Part shown: positions 8,046 through 14,020 of the stretch, in pieces
Position numbering within the stretch: the first letter of the stretch is position 1
Layout: every line of letters starts with the position of its first letter
IMG/VR virus record: IMGVR_UViG_3300015262_000032
Span: 1-28,646 of that record
DNA length: 28,646 bases
DNA from: a virus
Reading direction: 5' to 3' (one strand)
Made by a program: the position numbers and the translations under genes
Notes under the pieces: model-generated
What the model saw: only the letters and a program-made list of their open reading frames with translations
The model's database searches: none
Told to the model about the DNA's origin: nothing

Positions 8046-8300
8046 TCAATCCTCCATGCTCAATTCTGCCTGCTCAGGATCTTCCATGTCTACCGCGTCC
8101 GAGTCAAACTTGCATTCCCAGACGTGACTGTAGAGTGAAGAGTACATTTCGTAGCTTATTCCGCCGACCAACAAGGCGCCACGCAGCATGCCGAAGATGT
8201 GTTTGTATTCGCTGGTGCGTGAACGCTGGAATTTGTCGTCGGCGAAGGAGATTGCCTTATGAATCGTTTTTGTGAACTCTGCTTGATTCTTGGTATGCAT
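8046..8300 (-). CDS. Hypothetical protein (84 aa), first gene of the leftward accessory operon
   Basis: The ATG has an AGGAG Shine-Dalgarno 8 bases upstream and lies just downstream of a leftward promoter. The protein is soluble, helical at the N-terminus, with a small hydrophobic centre (MLRGALLVGGISY) and a strongly acidic tail. It is not recognised. Confidence 0.7.
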   Translation of the reverse strand: MHTKNQAEFTKTIHKAISFADDKFQRSRTSEYKHIFGMLRGALLVGGISYEMYSSLYSHVWECKFDSDAVDMEDPEQAELSMED

Positions 8301-8326
8301 TGGGTTGCTCCTGTTGGCTTAAACAA

Positions 8327-8355
8327 ATGGTAAGCGAGCCATAGGAAATGCGCAA
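8327..8355 (-). promoter_or_regulatory. Leftward sigma70-like promoter
   Basis: On the minus strand TTGCGC and TACCAT are separated by exactly 17 bases, 27 bases before the first gene of the accessory operon. The same TACCAT -10 occurs in the promoter candidate near 26.86 kb. The rightward lysis genes start from the same 99-bp gap, but no good rightward promoter is obvious; a TATATT at 8378 has no matching -35. Confidence 0.5.
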
Positions 8356-8399
8356 CAGTTATTTGGTAAACTGAGGATATATTTTCAGGTGATGATGTC

Positions 8400-8852
8400 A
8401 TGAGCAATTTGCAGGCTTTCCTAGATACCCTGGCGTACAGCGAAGGTACGGATAACGGTCGACAACCAACCAAGGATCGCGGGTACGACGTAATCGTTGG
8501 AGGCGAGCTATTCAGTGGCTACAAGGATCATCCGCGCAAGCTTGTCTATCTGCCAAATCTAGGCATCAAGTCAACCGCTGCCGGTCGATACCAGATCCTT
8601 GCGAGATTCTATGACGCCTATAAGGTTCTGCTCAATCTGCCTGACTTCTCGCCGACCAGCCAAGACAAGATTGCAATCCAGTTAATCAAGGAGTGCAAGG
8701 CGCTAGGTGATATTGAGAGCGGAAACATTCATGACGCGCTGGTGAAATGCAAGTCGCGATGGGCCTCTCTGCCTGGCTCCGGTTATGGTCAGCACGAGCA
8801 TGAGATGGGAACACTGCTGGCCAAGTTCAAACTGTTCTCCGGAGAACACTAA
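8400..8852 (+). CDS. R: Endolysin, lambda R-type lytic transglycosylase
   Basis: The 150-residue protein follows phage lambda gpR closely along its whole length: AFLDTLAYSEGTDNGRQ, GYDVIVGGELFSGYKDHPRK, STAAGRYQILARFYDAY and WASLPGSGYGQHEHE. Family knowledge identifies the Glu after the first Ser as catalytic, here E15. The enzyme cleaves the glycan strand of peptidoglycan and forms 1,6-anhydro ends. There is no signal peptide or anchor, so it needs a holin to cross the inner membrane. It couples to Rz by a TAATG overlap. Confidence 0.95.
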   Translation: MSNLQAFLDTLAYSEGTDNGRQPTKDRGYDVIVGGELFSGYKDHPRKLVYLPNLGIKSTAAGRYQILARFYDAYKVLLNLPDFSPTSQDKIAIQLIKECKALGDIESGNIHDALVKCKSRWASLPGSGYGQHEHEMGTLLAKFKLFSGEH

Positions 8853-9223
8853 TGCCAATCTGGCTAACCGCGCTACCGTGGCGATTCCTCTCAGGGTTCG
8901 CGTGCGGCGCGTTCGTTGTTTTCCTTTGGCATGATGCGAGTGTGTCGAGGATTGCAACAGAGCGCGCAGGAGAGAAGCTTGAATCGGCATTCTCAGTCAT
9001 TGCCGCTAACAAGGCAGGCGAATCAATAGCTAAGGCGTGGGAAATTCGCCTTTCGGAGTTGCGAAGTAATGAAACAACTATTGTCCGTGAGCGCGAAAAG
9101 ATTGTTGATCGCCCTGTCTATCGCAACGTCTGTCTTGATCCTTCCGGCGTGCAGCTCGCAAACGACGCAAAGAACGGGCGTATCACAAGCAAGCCTGTTG
9201 ACGCCTTGCCGGATTCCAAGTGA
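8852..9223 (+). CDS. Rz: Rz-like inner-membrane spanin
   Basis: The 123-residue protein has one N-terminal membrane segment (FLSGFACGAFVVFLW, residues ~12-26). A helical periplasmic part with coiled-coil character follows, containing two Cys late in the chain or near it and a PVYRNVCLDPSG segment typical of Rz tails. The start overlaps the endolysin stop and has a GGAGAA Shine-Dalgarno. Rz pairs with the outer-membrane lipoprotein Rz1, encoded in an overlapping frame, to fuse the membranes in the last step of lysis. Confidence 0.9.
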   Translation: MPIWLTALPWRFLSGFACGAFVVFLWHDASVSRIATERAGEKLESAFSVIAANKAGESIAKAWEIRLSELRSNETTIVREREKIVDRPVYRNVCLDPSGVQLANDAKNGRITSKPVDALPDSK

Positions 9224-9341
9224 TCTGGAAGGCGTAACAGGGGAGGCAGCGCTGACTGCGCTGACTGAATGGGGGGCGGCGCTTAGAGAATGTTCTGAGC
9301 GGCAGAAGGCTTTGGCTGCTGCTTCCGGCCTCCAAGATTAA
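9069..9341 (+). CDS. Rz1: Rz1-like outer-membrane spanin lipoprotein
   Basis: The gene starts inside Rz in another frame and extends 118 bases past its end. The N-terminus has positive residues, a hydrophobic stretch and a lipobox (LPAC, Cys at 28), so a mature lipoprotein of about 63 residues is expected. It is less Pro-rich than lambda Rz1. Its 3' end overlaps the end of the converging HTH gene by 59 bases. Confidence 0.88.
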   Translation: MKQLLSVSAKRLLIALSIATSVLILPACSSQTTQRTGVSQASLLTPCRIPSDLEGVTGEAALTALTEWGAALRECSERQKALAAASGLQD

Positions 9342-9828
9342 GCTCTGCCCAGCCTGACTTGGTGCGTGGCGGAATCGGGTTGTACTTCTTGAACTCGACT
9401 TCAATCTCCCGGATCTTCATCCAGGCTCGCATGCTTGATGCAGCGCTCCAGCCGATAGCTCTAGCTGTGTCAACGACCGTGTTGTGTGGAGCTATTCGTC
9501 GGATAGCGGCCTCGGCTGACTCTCCGGTCTTCCTCTCATATTCGCCGGCAGCGCTTCTGTTCTGAGAGCGCTTGACGTCACTTATCCTCTGTTTATCAGC
9601 AGTCGTCATAGGATCTGGATTCTGTACAGCATTGCAGTAACCCATCTTCGGGAACTGTATATCCTTCTTGTGGTATCGCAGCAGATACCAAAGAGTTGAC
9701 CCGTCCTTGTAGCCGAGGATCTTGGCGGTCATGGTCATTGAGTTACCGTCAGCCGCATATGCCGCGACTACATCCCAAAACGGTTCGCCGTATTCCTTTT
9801 CGACCTCTTTGATAACGGACCTAGCCAC
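9283..9828 (-). CDS. HTH-containing protein (181 aa), paralogue of its upstream neighbour
   Basis: The GTG start at 9828 overlaps the upstream gene by 8 bases and has an AAGGAAA sequence before it. Residues ~10-62 (EYGEPFWDVVAAYAADG, then TAKILGYKDGSTLWYLL) line up with residues ~10-55 of the upstream protein. A second HTH-like unit lies at ~120-150 (TVVDTARAIGWSAASSMRAW). It is probably a DNA-binding regulator or terminase-like HTH. No catalytic motif is visible. It is the last gene of its operon, and its 3' end runs into Rz1. Confidence 0.7.
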   Translation of the reverse strand: MARSVIKEVEKEYGEPFWDVVAAYAADGNSMTMTAKILGYKDGSTLWYLLRYHKKDIQFPKMGYCNAVQNPDPMTTADKQRISDVKRSQNRSAAGEYERKTGESAEAAIRRIAPHNTVVDTARAIGWSAASSMRAWMKIREIEVEFKKYNPIPPRTKSGWAELNLGGRKQQPKPSAAQNIL

Positions 9829-10225
9829 GAGGTTTTCCTTTAATGTTGTTTGCTGGGAACTTGTGACGCTCCGATCCTGGCTGCAATGCTTGGCGTGGAG
9901 TCATTCCTTTTGCTAGTCGCTTGGAGATCTTGCAGCGAGTGACGCCTAGTTCTTTTGCCCATTGGCTGATTGACTGAGTGCGACCGTCAAGCTCAATGAA
10001 TCTAGAGCGCGAATCAGGACGCTTGGCCTTGCGCGGTGCTGGTTCTTTCGGCGCCATCCTTGGAGTGAATGGAATTGAACGCTCCAACACCCACTTCTTT
10101 AGCGTGTTATGTGAAGTGCCAACGATCTGAGCCGTTGCCGTCACGCTGTTTTCCATTAACAGCTCGCGAACCACTTCTACTGCTGGTCTTCCGATTTCCT
10201 TGTACAGCTCGAACGCCCAAGACAT
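9821..10225 (-). CDS. HTH DNA-binding protein (134 aa)
   Basis: The start has an excellent AAGGAGG 6 bases upstream. The N-terminal unit (SVTATAQIVGTSHNTLKKW, ~27-46) is an HTH. The C-terminal unit (FIELDGRTQSISQWAKELGV, then CKISKRLAKGMTPRQAL) is the short HTH module often seen in phage HNH/AP2-type proteins, here without a nuclease. A basic Pro-rich linker joins the two. It is likely a sequence-specific regulator. Confidence 0.75.
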   Translation of the reverse strand: MSWAFELYKEIGRPAVEVVRELLMENSVTATAQIVGTSHNTLKKWVLERSIPFTPRMAPKEPAPRKAKRPDSRSRFIELDGRTQSISQWAKELGVTRCKISKRLAKGMTPRQALQPGSERHKFPANNIKGKPRG

Positions 10226-10245
10226 CTGCTTCCTCCTTGTGGATT

Positions 10246-10267
10246 GCCCCGTGGTTAGCGGGGCTTT
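10246..10267 (+). terminator. GC-rich hairpin, possible rightward terminator
   Basis: A GCCCCG / CGGGGC stem with a 7-base loop is followed on the plus strand by TTTGTTGTT. It lies between two leftward genes, so it might stop read-through from the lysis genes, or act as an mRNA stability or processing hairpin in the leftward transcript. The T tract is imperfect. Confidence 0.35.
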
Positions 10268-10271
10268 GTTG

Positions 10272-10427
10272 TTACTCTTCGTCGTAGCCTGGCGGTACTG
10301 GATTTCCAGTTCGCTTGGTGTACTGTTCGTTCATGTAGTAGCGAACATCACCATCAGCAGGGCCGAAGTCGGCGTTACCGTAGAACCATTGCAGGTATTC
10401 TAATTCAGCCTTTTGTTCGTCGGTCAT
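10272..10427 (-). CDS. Small hypothetical protein (51 aa)
   Basis: The ATG at 10427 has a GAGGAA Shine-Dalgarno and lies 10 bases after the SSB stop. The product (MTDEQKAELEYLQWFYGNAD..., ending VPPGYDEE) is acidic and aromatic with no known motif. A longer reading upstream would run through the SSB tail and is rejected. Confidence 0.65.
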   Translation of the reverse strand: MTDEQKAELEYLQWFYGNADFGPADGDVRYYMNEQYTKRTGNPVPPGYDEE

Positions 10428-10437
10428 GTCAGTTCCT

Positions 10438-10854
10438 CTAGAATGGAATGTCGTCGTCGAAAGAATCAAAGTCAGGCTGAGGCTGAGGCTTTGCCGATGT
10501 AGAGGATTGCTGCGGAGATGGTCGCGATTGCTGAGGCGAAGGCTGGCTACCACCTTCCGACTTGCCGCCGCCAACCAAATCAATCGTGCCTACGCGAACC
10601 TGCAAATAAGTTTTGCCGTCATGTTCACGGGTAGAAAGCTCGCCAGATACCGCAACGCCTTGACCTTTGACGAGATAGTCAATCAGCTTCGACTCTGCCT
10701 GCTTGCCCCAAAGCGCACATGCGATCCAGATTGTCTGCGCCTTGTCGCCGTAACCAGCCTTAACCGCAACGCTGAAGTTCGCTACGGCTGTACCGCCAGC
10801 ATTGTTAACCTTGACGTCGCCGCCGATATTGCCAGTGAATGCAAACAGGTTCAT
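10438..10854 (-). CDS. ssb: Single-stranded DNA-binding protein
   Basis: The 138-residue protein has an SSB OB-fold (MNLFAFTGNIGGDVKV, WIACALWGKQAE, VKGQGVAVSGELSTRE, LQVRVGTIDLVGG). A Gly/Ser/Gln/Pro-rich linker follows, then the acidic tip DDDIPF, the family's docking peptide for replication and repair partners. It protects single-stranded DNA during phage replication and recombination. The start overlaps the upstream gene by ATGA, and the RecE-like nuclease is two genes upstream. Confidence 0.95.
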   Translation of the reverse strand: MNLFAFTGNIGGDVKVNNAGGTAVANFSVAVKAGYGDKAQTIWIACALWGKQAESKLIDYLVKGQGVAVSGELSTREHDGKTYLQVRVGTIDLVGGGKSEGGSQPSPQQSRPSPQQSSTSAKPQPQPDFDSFDDDIPF

Positions 10855-11429
10855 TGTGCCGCCTCTTGTGGTGTTTTGATCAGTTCAATTTGCTCAGGCG
10901 TCAATTTACCAGACTGCTGAACTTTTGCAATGATTTGTTCGGCTGTTGTTGGGCCTTTGAGAATTGCTGCGTGCCAGGCTGGAAGGTTGGTATTGAAGCG
11001 CTCGACAGGATACATGACCTCTTCCAGCGGAGAAATCACGTAGTCAATCCGAACGCCGCGCCGCTCAGTGATCTTGGTAGAGTACGGCGCCGGAATATGG
11101 CTGATATGGGAGATCCGGATGCCGCCCAACTCCTTACCTGCGTAGACAACGGTCGGCTCGCCAAACAGACGGACTTTTCGACCGATCCATTCAGAGAATT
11201 CCGACTCACCCCATCCCTCAGGATTTAACAGGCACTTGACCATTCCCTTTGGAACCCAGTAAGGAGTAGCCTCGCGGCCTTCAAAGATCATCAGCAGGCG
11301 CACGTTACCTTGATCAACTTTCCTGCCAAGCTTGGCAATCGTGAAATCCTGAGAACCCATTATAAAGTCCTCGAAATTTAGCCTGTCACTTTTGATCTTG
11401 ACAAACTCACGAATATTCATCTCTTCCAT
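10851..11429 (-). CDS. Conserved recombination-block protein of unknown function (192 aa)
   Basis: The start follows the stop of the nuclease gene directly and has a GGAGGAG Shine-Dalgarno. The sequence is beta-rich in the middle (KVRLFGEPTVVYAGKELGG, IRISHISHIP) and resembles a small OB-like fold. The C-terminus is helical (TAEQIIAKVQQSGKLTPEQI). It sits between a RecE-like exonuclease and SSB, where many phages carry an annealing protein, but no Erf, RecT or Sak motif is visible. A role in single-strand annealing or as a nuclease partner is inferred from position only. Confidence 0.7.
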   Translation of the reverse strand: MEEMNIREFVKIKSDRLNFEDFIMGSQDFTIAKLGRKVDQGNVRLLMIFEGREATPYWVPKGMVKCLLNPEGWGESEFSEWIGRKVRLFGEPTVVYAGKELGGIRISHISHIPAPYSTKITERRGVRIDYVISPLEEVMYPVERFNTNLPAWHAAILKGPTTAEQIIAKVQQSGKLTPEQIELIKTPQEAAQ

Positions 11430-12269
11430 TTACATCTCCTCCAGATCGCTTAAGTCGACTTCATCTTGCTGATCAAGCATCCAATGAGGAAGCCCAATCG
11501 TTTGTTCTTCTGAGGCGCCATCGTACCCCTCGTACACGCCGGTTTCAAGACAATTCGCGTAGGTATTTAGCGCAGCACGATATTGAGTGCGGCCAATCTC
11601 AATCGACTCATCATCCAGCCGATAGCACATGACGTTATGCGGCGCCTTGCTCTCTACAGCAATGAAACCGAAACCATCCAGAACATCGCCAGTAGCCCAG
11701 TAATACGTATCTATGTAGAACGCAGCCTGGAACGCATAGCCGTACTTGGCAATCGCATTACTAAACCCACGCGGACTTGCATCGGTCGTCGTCTTCAGAT
11801 CCGGCGAGAAACCGCGATCTAGCAGCCGGTCAAATCGGCAGCGAACGAGGATACCAGTCTCTGGATCTTTGGCATATACCGACAGCTCGTTGCGGCCTTG
11901 CTCCTGATACAGCCACTTGTTAGCGATTGGATTGGCGCGGACGGCTGACTGCATGGCGTTGATCTGGCTAGCATCGGCAGACACAAGTACGTTATCAGCG
12001 CCGTGAGTCGCACAGAGAGACTTGTACTCTGCTGAGCGGCGATCCTTGCCAGCAGGTAGCGTGACGTACTGCTTAGCAAACGAATCTGGCTCAAGGATGG
12101 CTGAGTGGGTAGCTTGTCCAGTGAACATGGAGGCGGTCTGCTTGAAGTCGCCATTCTTGAAGTGCGCTGGACTGACCGCGATCTTCTTCAGGCCGGTACA
12201 GCTAATGCCGGGGCCTGCGTGGTACTCGGCATTAGAAAGCTGATCTGCCGTGTAGATGCCTGGCTTCAT
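11430..12269 (-). CDS. RecE-like PD-(D/E)XK exonuclease
   Basis: The 279-residue protein matches the exonuclease VIII / DUF3799-type core: GxATHSAILEP (H55), CRFDRLLD (D147), SPDLKTT (D157 and K159, the metal and catalytic pair) and YGYAFQAAFYID (Q181, Y185). Such enzymes digest one strand of linear duplex DNA to leave 3' tails for annealing. The length fits the phage short form rather than the long E. coli RecE. It is read together with the partner gene and SSB. Confidence 0.85.
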   Translation of the reverse strand: MKPGIYTADQLSNAEYHAGPGISCTGLKKIAVSPAHFKNGDFKQTASMFTGQATHSAILEPDSFAKQYVTLPAGKDRRSAEYKSLCATHGADNVLVSADASQINAMQSAVRANPIANKWLYQEQGRNELSVYAKDPETGILVRCRFDRLLDRGFSPDLKTTTDASPRGFSNAIAKYGYAFQAAFYIDTYYWATGDVLDGFGFIAVESKAPHNVMCYRLDDESIEIGRTQYRAALNTYANCLETGVYEGYDGASEEQTIGLPHWMLDQQDEVDLSDLEEM

Positions 12270-12523
12270 TCTTCTTCCTTGACAACGCGAGTCATCGAAT
12301 ATTCGTGATAATCACCACGGCTACTTGCTTTGATATCGACGATCCCATTTGTCCATACGGTTACGATTGGGCCGTATTCAGGAGAGCTTTGTGTAGCCGC
12401 CAGCGTGAAAGCCTTCTTCGGCTCGTTAGCCAGCATCCCAGCCATCTGGTGAACCATGTTCAGCAGCCGGTAAACTTCGCCGCCATCACGGCTATTGGCA
12501 TAGATTGATTTGATTTCGCTCAT
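12266..12523 (-). CDS. Small hypothetical protein (85 aa)
   Basis: The ATG overlaps the upstream stop and the stop overlaps the nuclease start, both by ATGA. A GGGGAA Shine-Dalgarno is present. The N-terminal half is helical (EVYRLLNMVHQMAGML). The second half looks like a short beta sheet (IVTVWTNGIVDIKAS). It is not recognised. Position suggests a function in the recombination operon. Confidence 0.65.
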   Translation of the reverse strand: MSEIKSIYANSRDGGEVYRLLNMVHQMAGMLANEPKKAFTLAATQSSPEYGPIVTVWTNGIVDIKASSRGDYHEYSMTRVVKEEE

Positions 12524-12645
12524 TTTGTTTTTCCCCAGTAGATTGTGAGTTTCAAATAACGGTCACGTTTCGCCTTTGTAATCCGATGCCCAAACTTATC
12601 AGCCTCGCCGATGATTGCTGCCCATAGTGCGTCGCGGTAGGTCAT
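12520..12645 (-). CDS. Very small basic protein (41 aa)
   Basis: The frame encodes MTYRDALWAAIIGEADKFGH followed by a Lys/Arg-rich end (ITKAKRDRYLKLTIYW). It overlaps both neighbours by ATGA, which argues that it is translated. No function can be proposed beyond a possible nucleic-acid interaction from the charge. Confidence 0.6.
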   Translation of the reverse strand: MTYRDALWAAIIGEADKFGHRITKAKRDRYLKLTIYWGKTK

Positions 12646-12965
12646 GACTGGCCCCGCGCAATAACTGTGGCTCGCTTCATGTAGGAGTCTGCCTTGTCGA
12701 AAGCTCGGTTGAACTCAGCCTCAGATGAGAGGTACTCACCTTTGCCTAGATGGTAATCGGTTCCAGATGATTCGTTGAAGTTGTAACGCTCATCAACCTC
12801 GATTTCCAGAGAATTATTGCTCATGTTGACGTGAACTGCCGTCAGGTCTTCGTTGATTTTTGTGTAGATCGCGCCACCACTATCAAAATCAAGCTGACGA
12901 TAGATAGGGAATACAACCTCTACCTCTTCTTTGGTTACGGTTTTCTTGCTGACCATTATTTTCAT
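12642..12965 (-). CDS. Hypothetical protein (107 aa), first gene of the leftward recombination operon
   Basis: The product is beta-rich and acidic (VEVVFPIYRQLDFDSGGAIY, LEIEVDERYNFNES) with a helical C-terminus. It is not recognised. An in-frame ATG three codons later is an alternative start. The gene lies just downstream of a leftward promoter placed between it and a terminator. Confidence 0.65.
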   Translation of the reverse strand: MKIMVSKKTVTKEEVEVVFPIYRQLDFDSGGAIYTKINEDLTAVHVNMSNNSLEIEVDERYNFNESSGTDYHLGKGEYLSSEAEFNRAFDKADSYMKRATVIARGQS

Positions 12966-12992
12966 TTCAACCCCTACTATTCGTGTTCCGTC

Positions 12993-13021
12993 ACTCTAGC
13001 CGCACACTTAATCGCAGTCAA
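12993..13021 (-). promoter_or_regulatory. Leftward sigma70-like promoter for the recombination/SSB operon
   Basis: On the minus strand TTGACT and TAGAGT are 17 bases apart. The promoter lies immediately after the terminator that closes the 185-residue gene and 28 bases before the next ATG, a logical place to restart transcription. Confidence 0.5.
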
Positions 13022-13022
13022 C

Positions 13023-13053
13023 AAAAAAGGCCAACTATTTCTAGCTGGCCTTT
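13023..13053 (-). terminator. Intrinsic terminator (leftward)
   Basis: An 8-bp stem (AAAGGCCA / TGGCCTTT) with a 12-base loop is followed on the minus strand by six T. It ends the first leftward transcript after the 185-residue gene, or attenuates read-through into the recombination genes. Confidence 0.8.
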
Positions 13054-13071
13054 CTGTTCTGCGGAGAACTG

Positions 13072-13629
13072 TTAAGCGGCTTTCGGCTTCCTGATCTCTT
13101 TCGGCACTTTCGACTGGAAACGCATGACCAATTTCCGTAACCGTTGCTCGAAATCATCCTTATCCTCGTCGTTCAGGTTCTCGATGACGACGATTGCGTC
13201 ATGCCAGAGAGCGCCGTTCATGTGGCCCGTTGATCGGAGCATTACGCCTTTAAGCTCGGGGTCAGCTGGCTTAACCGGAGGCGTGGCCAGCTCCTTGCGC
13301 TTATCAGCCACCGCGTCGACCATCTGCCGCACCGACTCGAATTCCATAACCTTCATTTCATACTTGAAGGCGGCGCGGAACATCGAGGCGTATTGCTTAA
13401 CCGCTCTAGGTGCCGGAATCAGTGTCGAACCAGGAACAGGACGGCCAATCACGTTAGACCAGCCGTTCTCTTCGTAGCCGATCATCAGCCAGGGGTTGAA
13501 TTTCTCCAGTGTGTCTATGTTTTCTTCCTTGACTAGCTTCATAAAAGCTCCGGCTACATTGTCCAGCTTGTCACCTTGTTCGGCGATCTGCTGGAGAACC
13601 AGTGCTTGCTTGCTTTTTGGAGTAGTCAT
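13072..13629 (-). CDS. Hypothetical early protein (185 aa)
   Basis: The ATG has a GAGGTG Shine-Dalgarno and is the first gene left of the divergent control region, so it is expressed from its own strong promoter and closed by its own terminator. The protein is mostly helical and charged, with an aromatic patch (NPWLMIGYEENGWSNVIG) and a basic C-terminus (KVPKEIRKPKAA). No domain is recognised. Its isolated, early, operator-controlled position suggests a regulator or a host-takeover factor. This is inference. Confidence 0.75.
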   Translation of the reverse strand: MTTPKSKQALVLQQIAEQGDKLDNVAGAFMKLVKEENIDTLEKFNPWLMIGYEENGWSNVIGRPVPGSTLIPAPRAVKQYASMFRAAFKYEMKVMEFESVRQMVDAVADKRKELATPPVKPADPELKGVMLRSTGHMNGALWHDAIVVIENLNDEDKDDFEQRLRKLVMRFQSKVPKEIRKPKAA

Positions 13630-13694
13630 GATGTGTCACCTCAATTTTAAGTACCTTTGGGTTGGGGCCAAGTTACGTTTTGCCTTGACCTGTT

Positions 13695-13725
13695 GTAAGC
13701 ATAGGCTTACGTCGGTAATGGTCAA
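13695..13725 (-). promoter_or_regulatory. Leftward early promoter with overlapping dyad operator
   Basis: On the minus strand TTGACC (13725-13720) and TATGCT (13703-13698) are separated by 16 bases. A perfect 6-bp inverted repeat GTAAGC-ATAG-GCTTAC (13695-13710) covers the -10 box, as expected for a repressor operator. The likely ligand is the Cro-like protein encoded to the right. Confidence 0.65.
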
Positions 13726-13795
13726 ATACCGCTTTCGCATAAGCAGGTGACGCAAATTGCCAGCAGAAATATGGATCCATGACGGTTTTAGTGAA

Positions 13796-13836
13796 AAAGG
13801 TTGTGGTATAGTTATCGCCCGCAAGTCATAACCTTT
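13796..13836 (+). promoter_or_regulatory. Rightward early promoter within an inverted repeat
   Basis: An extended -10 (TGG followed by TATAGT at 13807-13812) lies 35 bases before the Cro-like gene. The -35 is weak. Arms AAAGGTTGTG (13796-13805) and CATAACCTTT (13827-13836), inverted with 9 of 10 matching, bracket the -10 and the expected start site. This could be a second operator for the divergent switch. Confidence 0.5.
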
Positions 13837-13846
13837 ACGGTGCAGA

Positions 13847-14020
13847 ATGCTAACGCTTGACCAGATCCAAGAAAAACTGAAGGGAAAGAACCTATCTAAA
13901 GCAGCGCGGGCGACAGACATTCACCCGTCAATGATGTGGCGCATAGCCAACGGACATGACAAGAACCCGCAATACAAGACTATTAAGAAGCTTTCCGACT
14001 ACGTTGAGGCGATGGAATGA
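13847..14020 (+). CDS. Small Cro-like HTH regulator (57 aa)
   Basis: The frame encodes one HTH domain (NLSKAARATDIHPSMMWRIA, residues ~15-34) with flanking helices, the usual build of minimal Cro/CI-type proteins. It is the first gene of the rightward operon and lies beside a divergent promoter region with dyads, so it probably binds there. It overlaps the helicase gene by ATGA. A poor Shine-Dalgarno suggests low expression. No larger CI-like repressor is visible in the window. Confidence 0.8.
   Translation: MLTLDQIQEKLKGKNLSKAARATDIHPSMMWRIANGHDKNPQYKTIKKLSDYVEAME

Noticed and set aside
13636-13920. A 94-codon leftward frame across the control region
   Set aside because: It covers both promoters, the operator dyads and the Cro-like gene, has no Shine-Dalgarno, and its composition is not protein-like.
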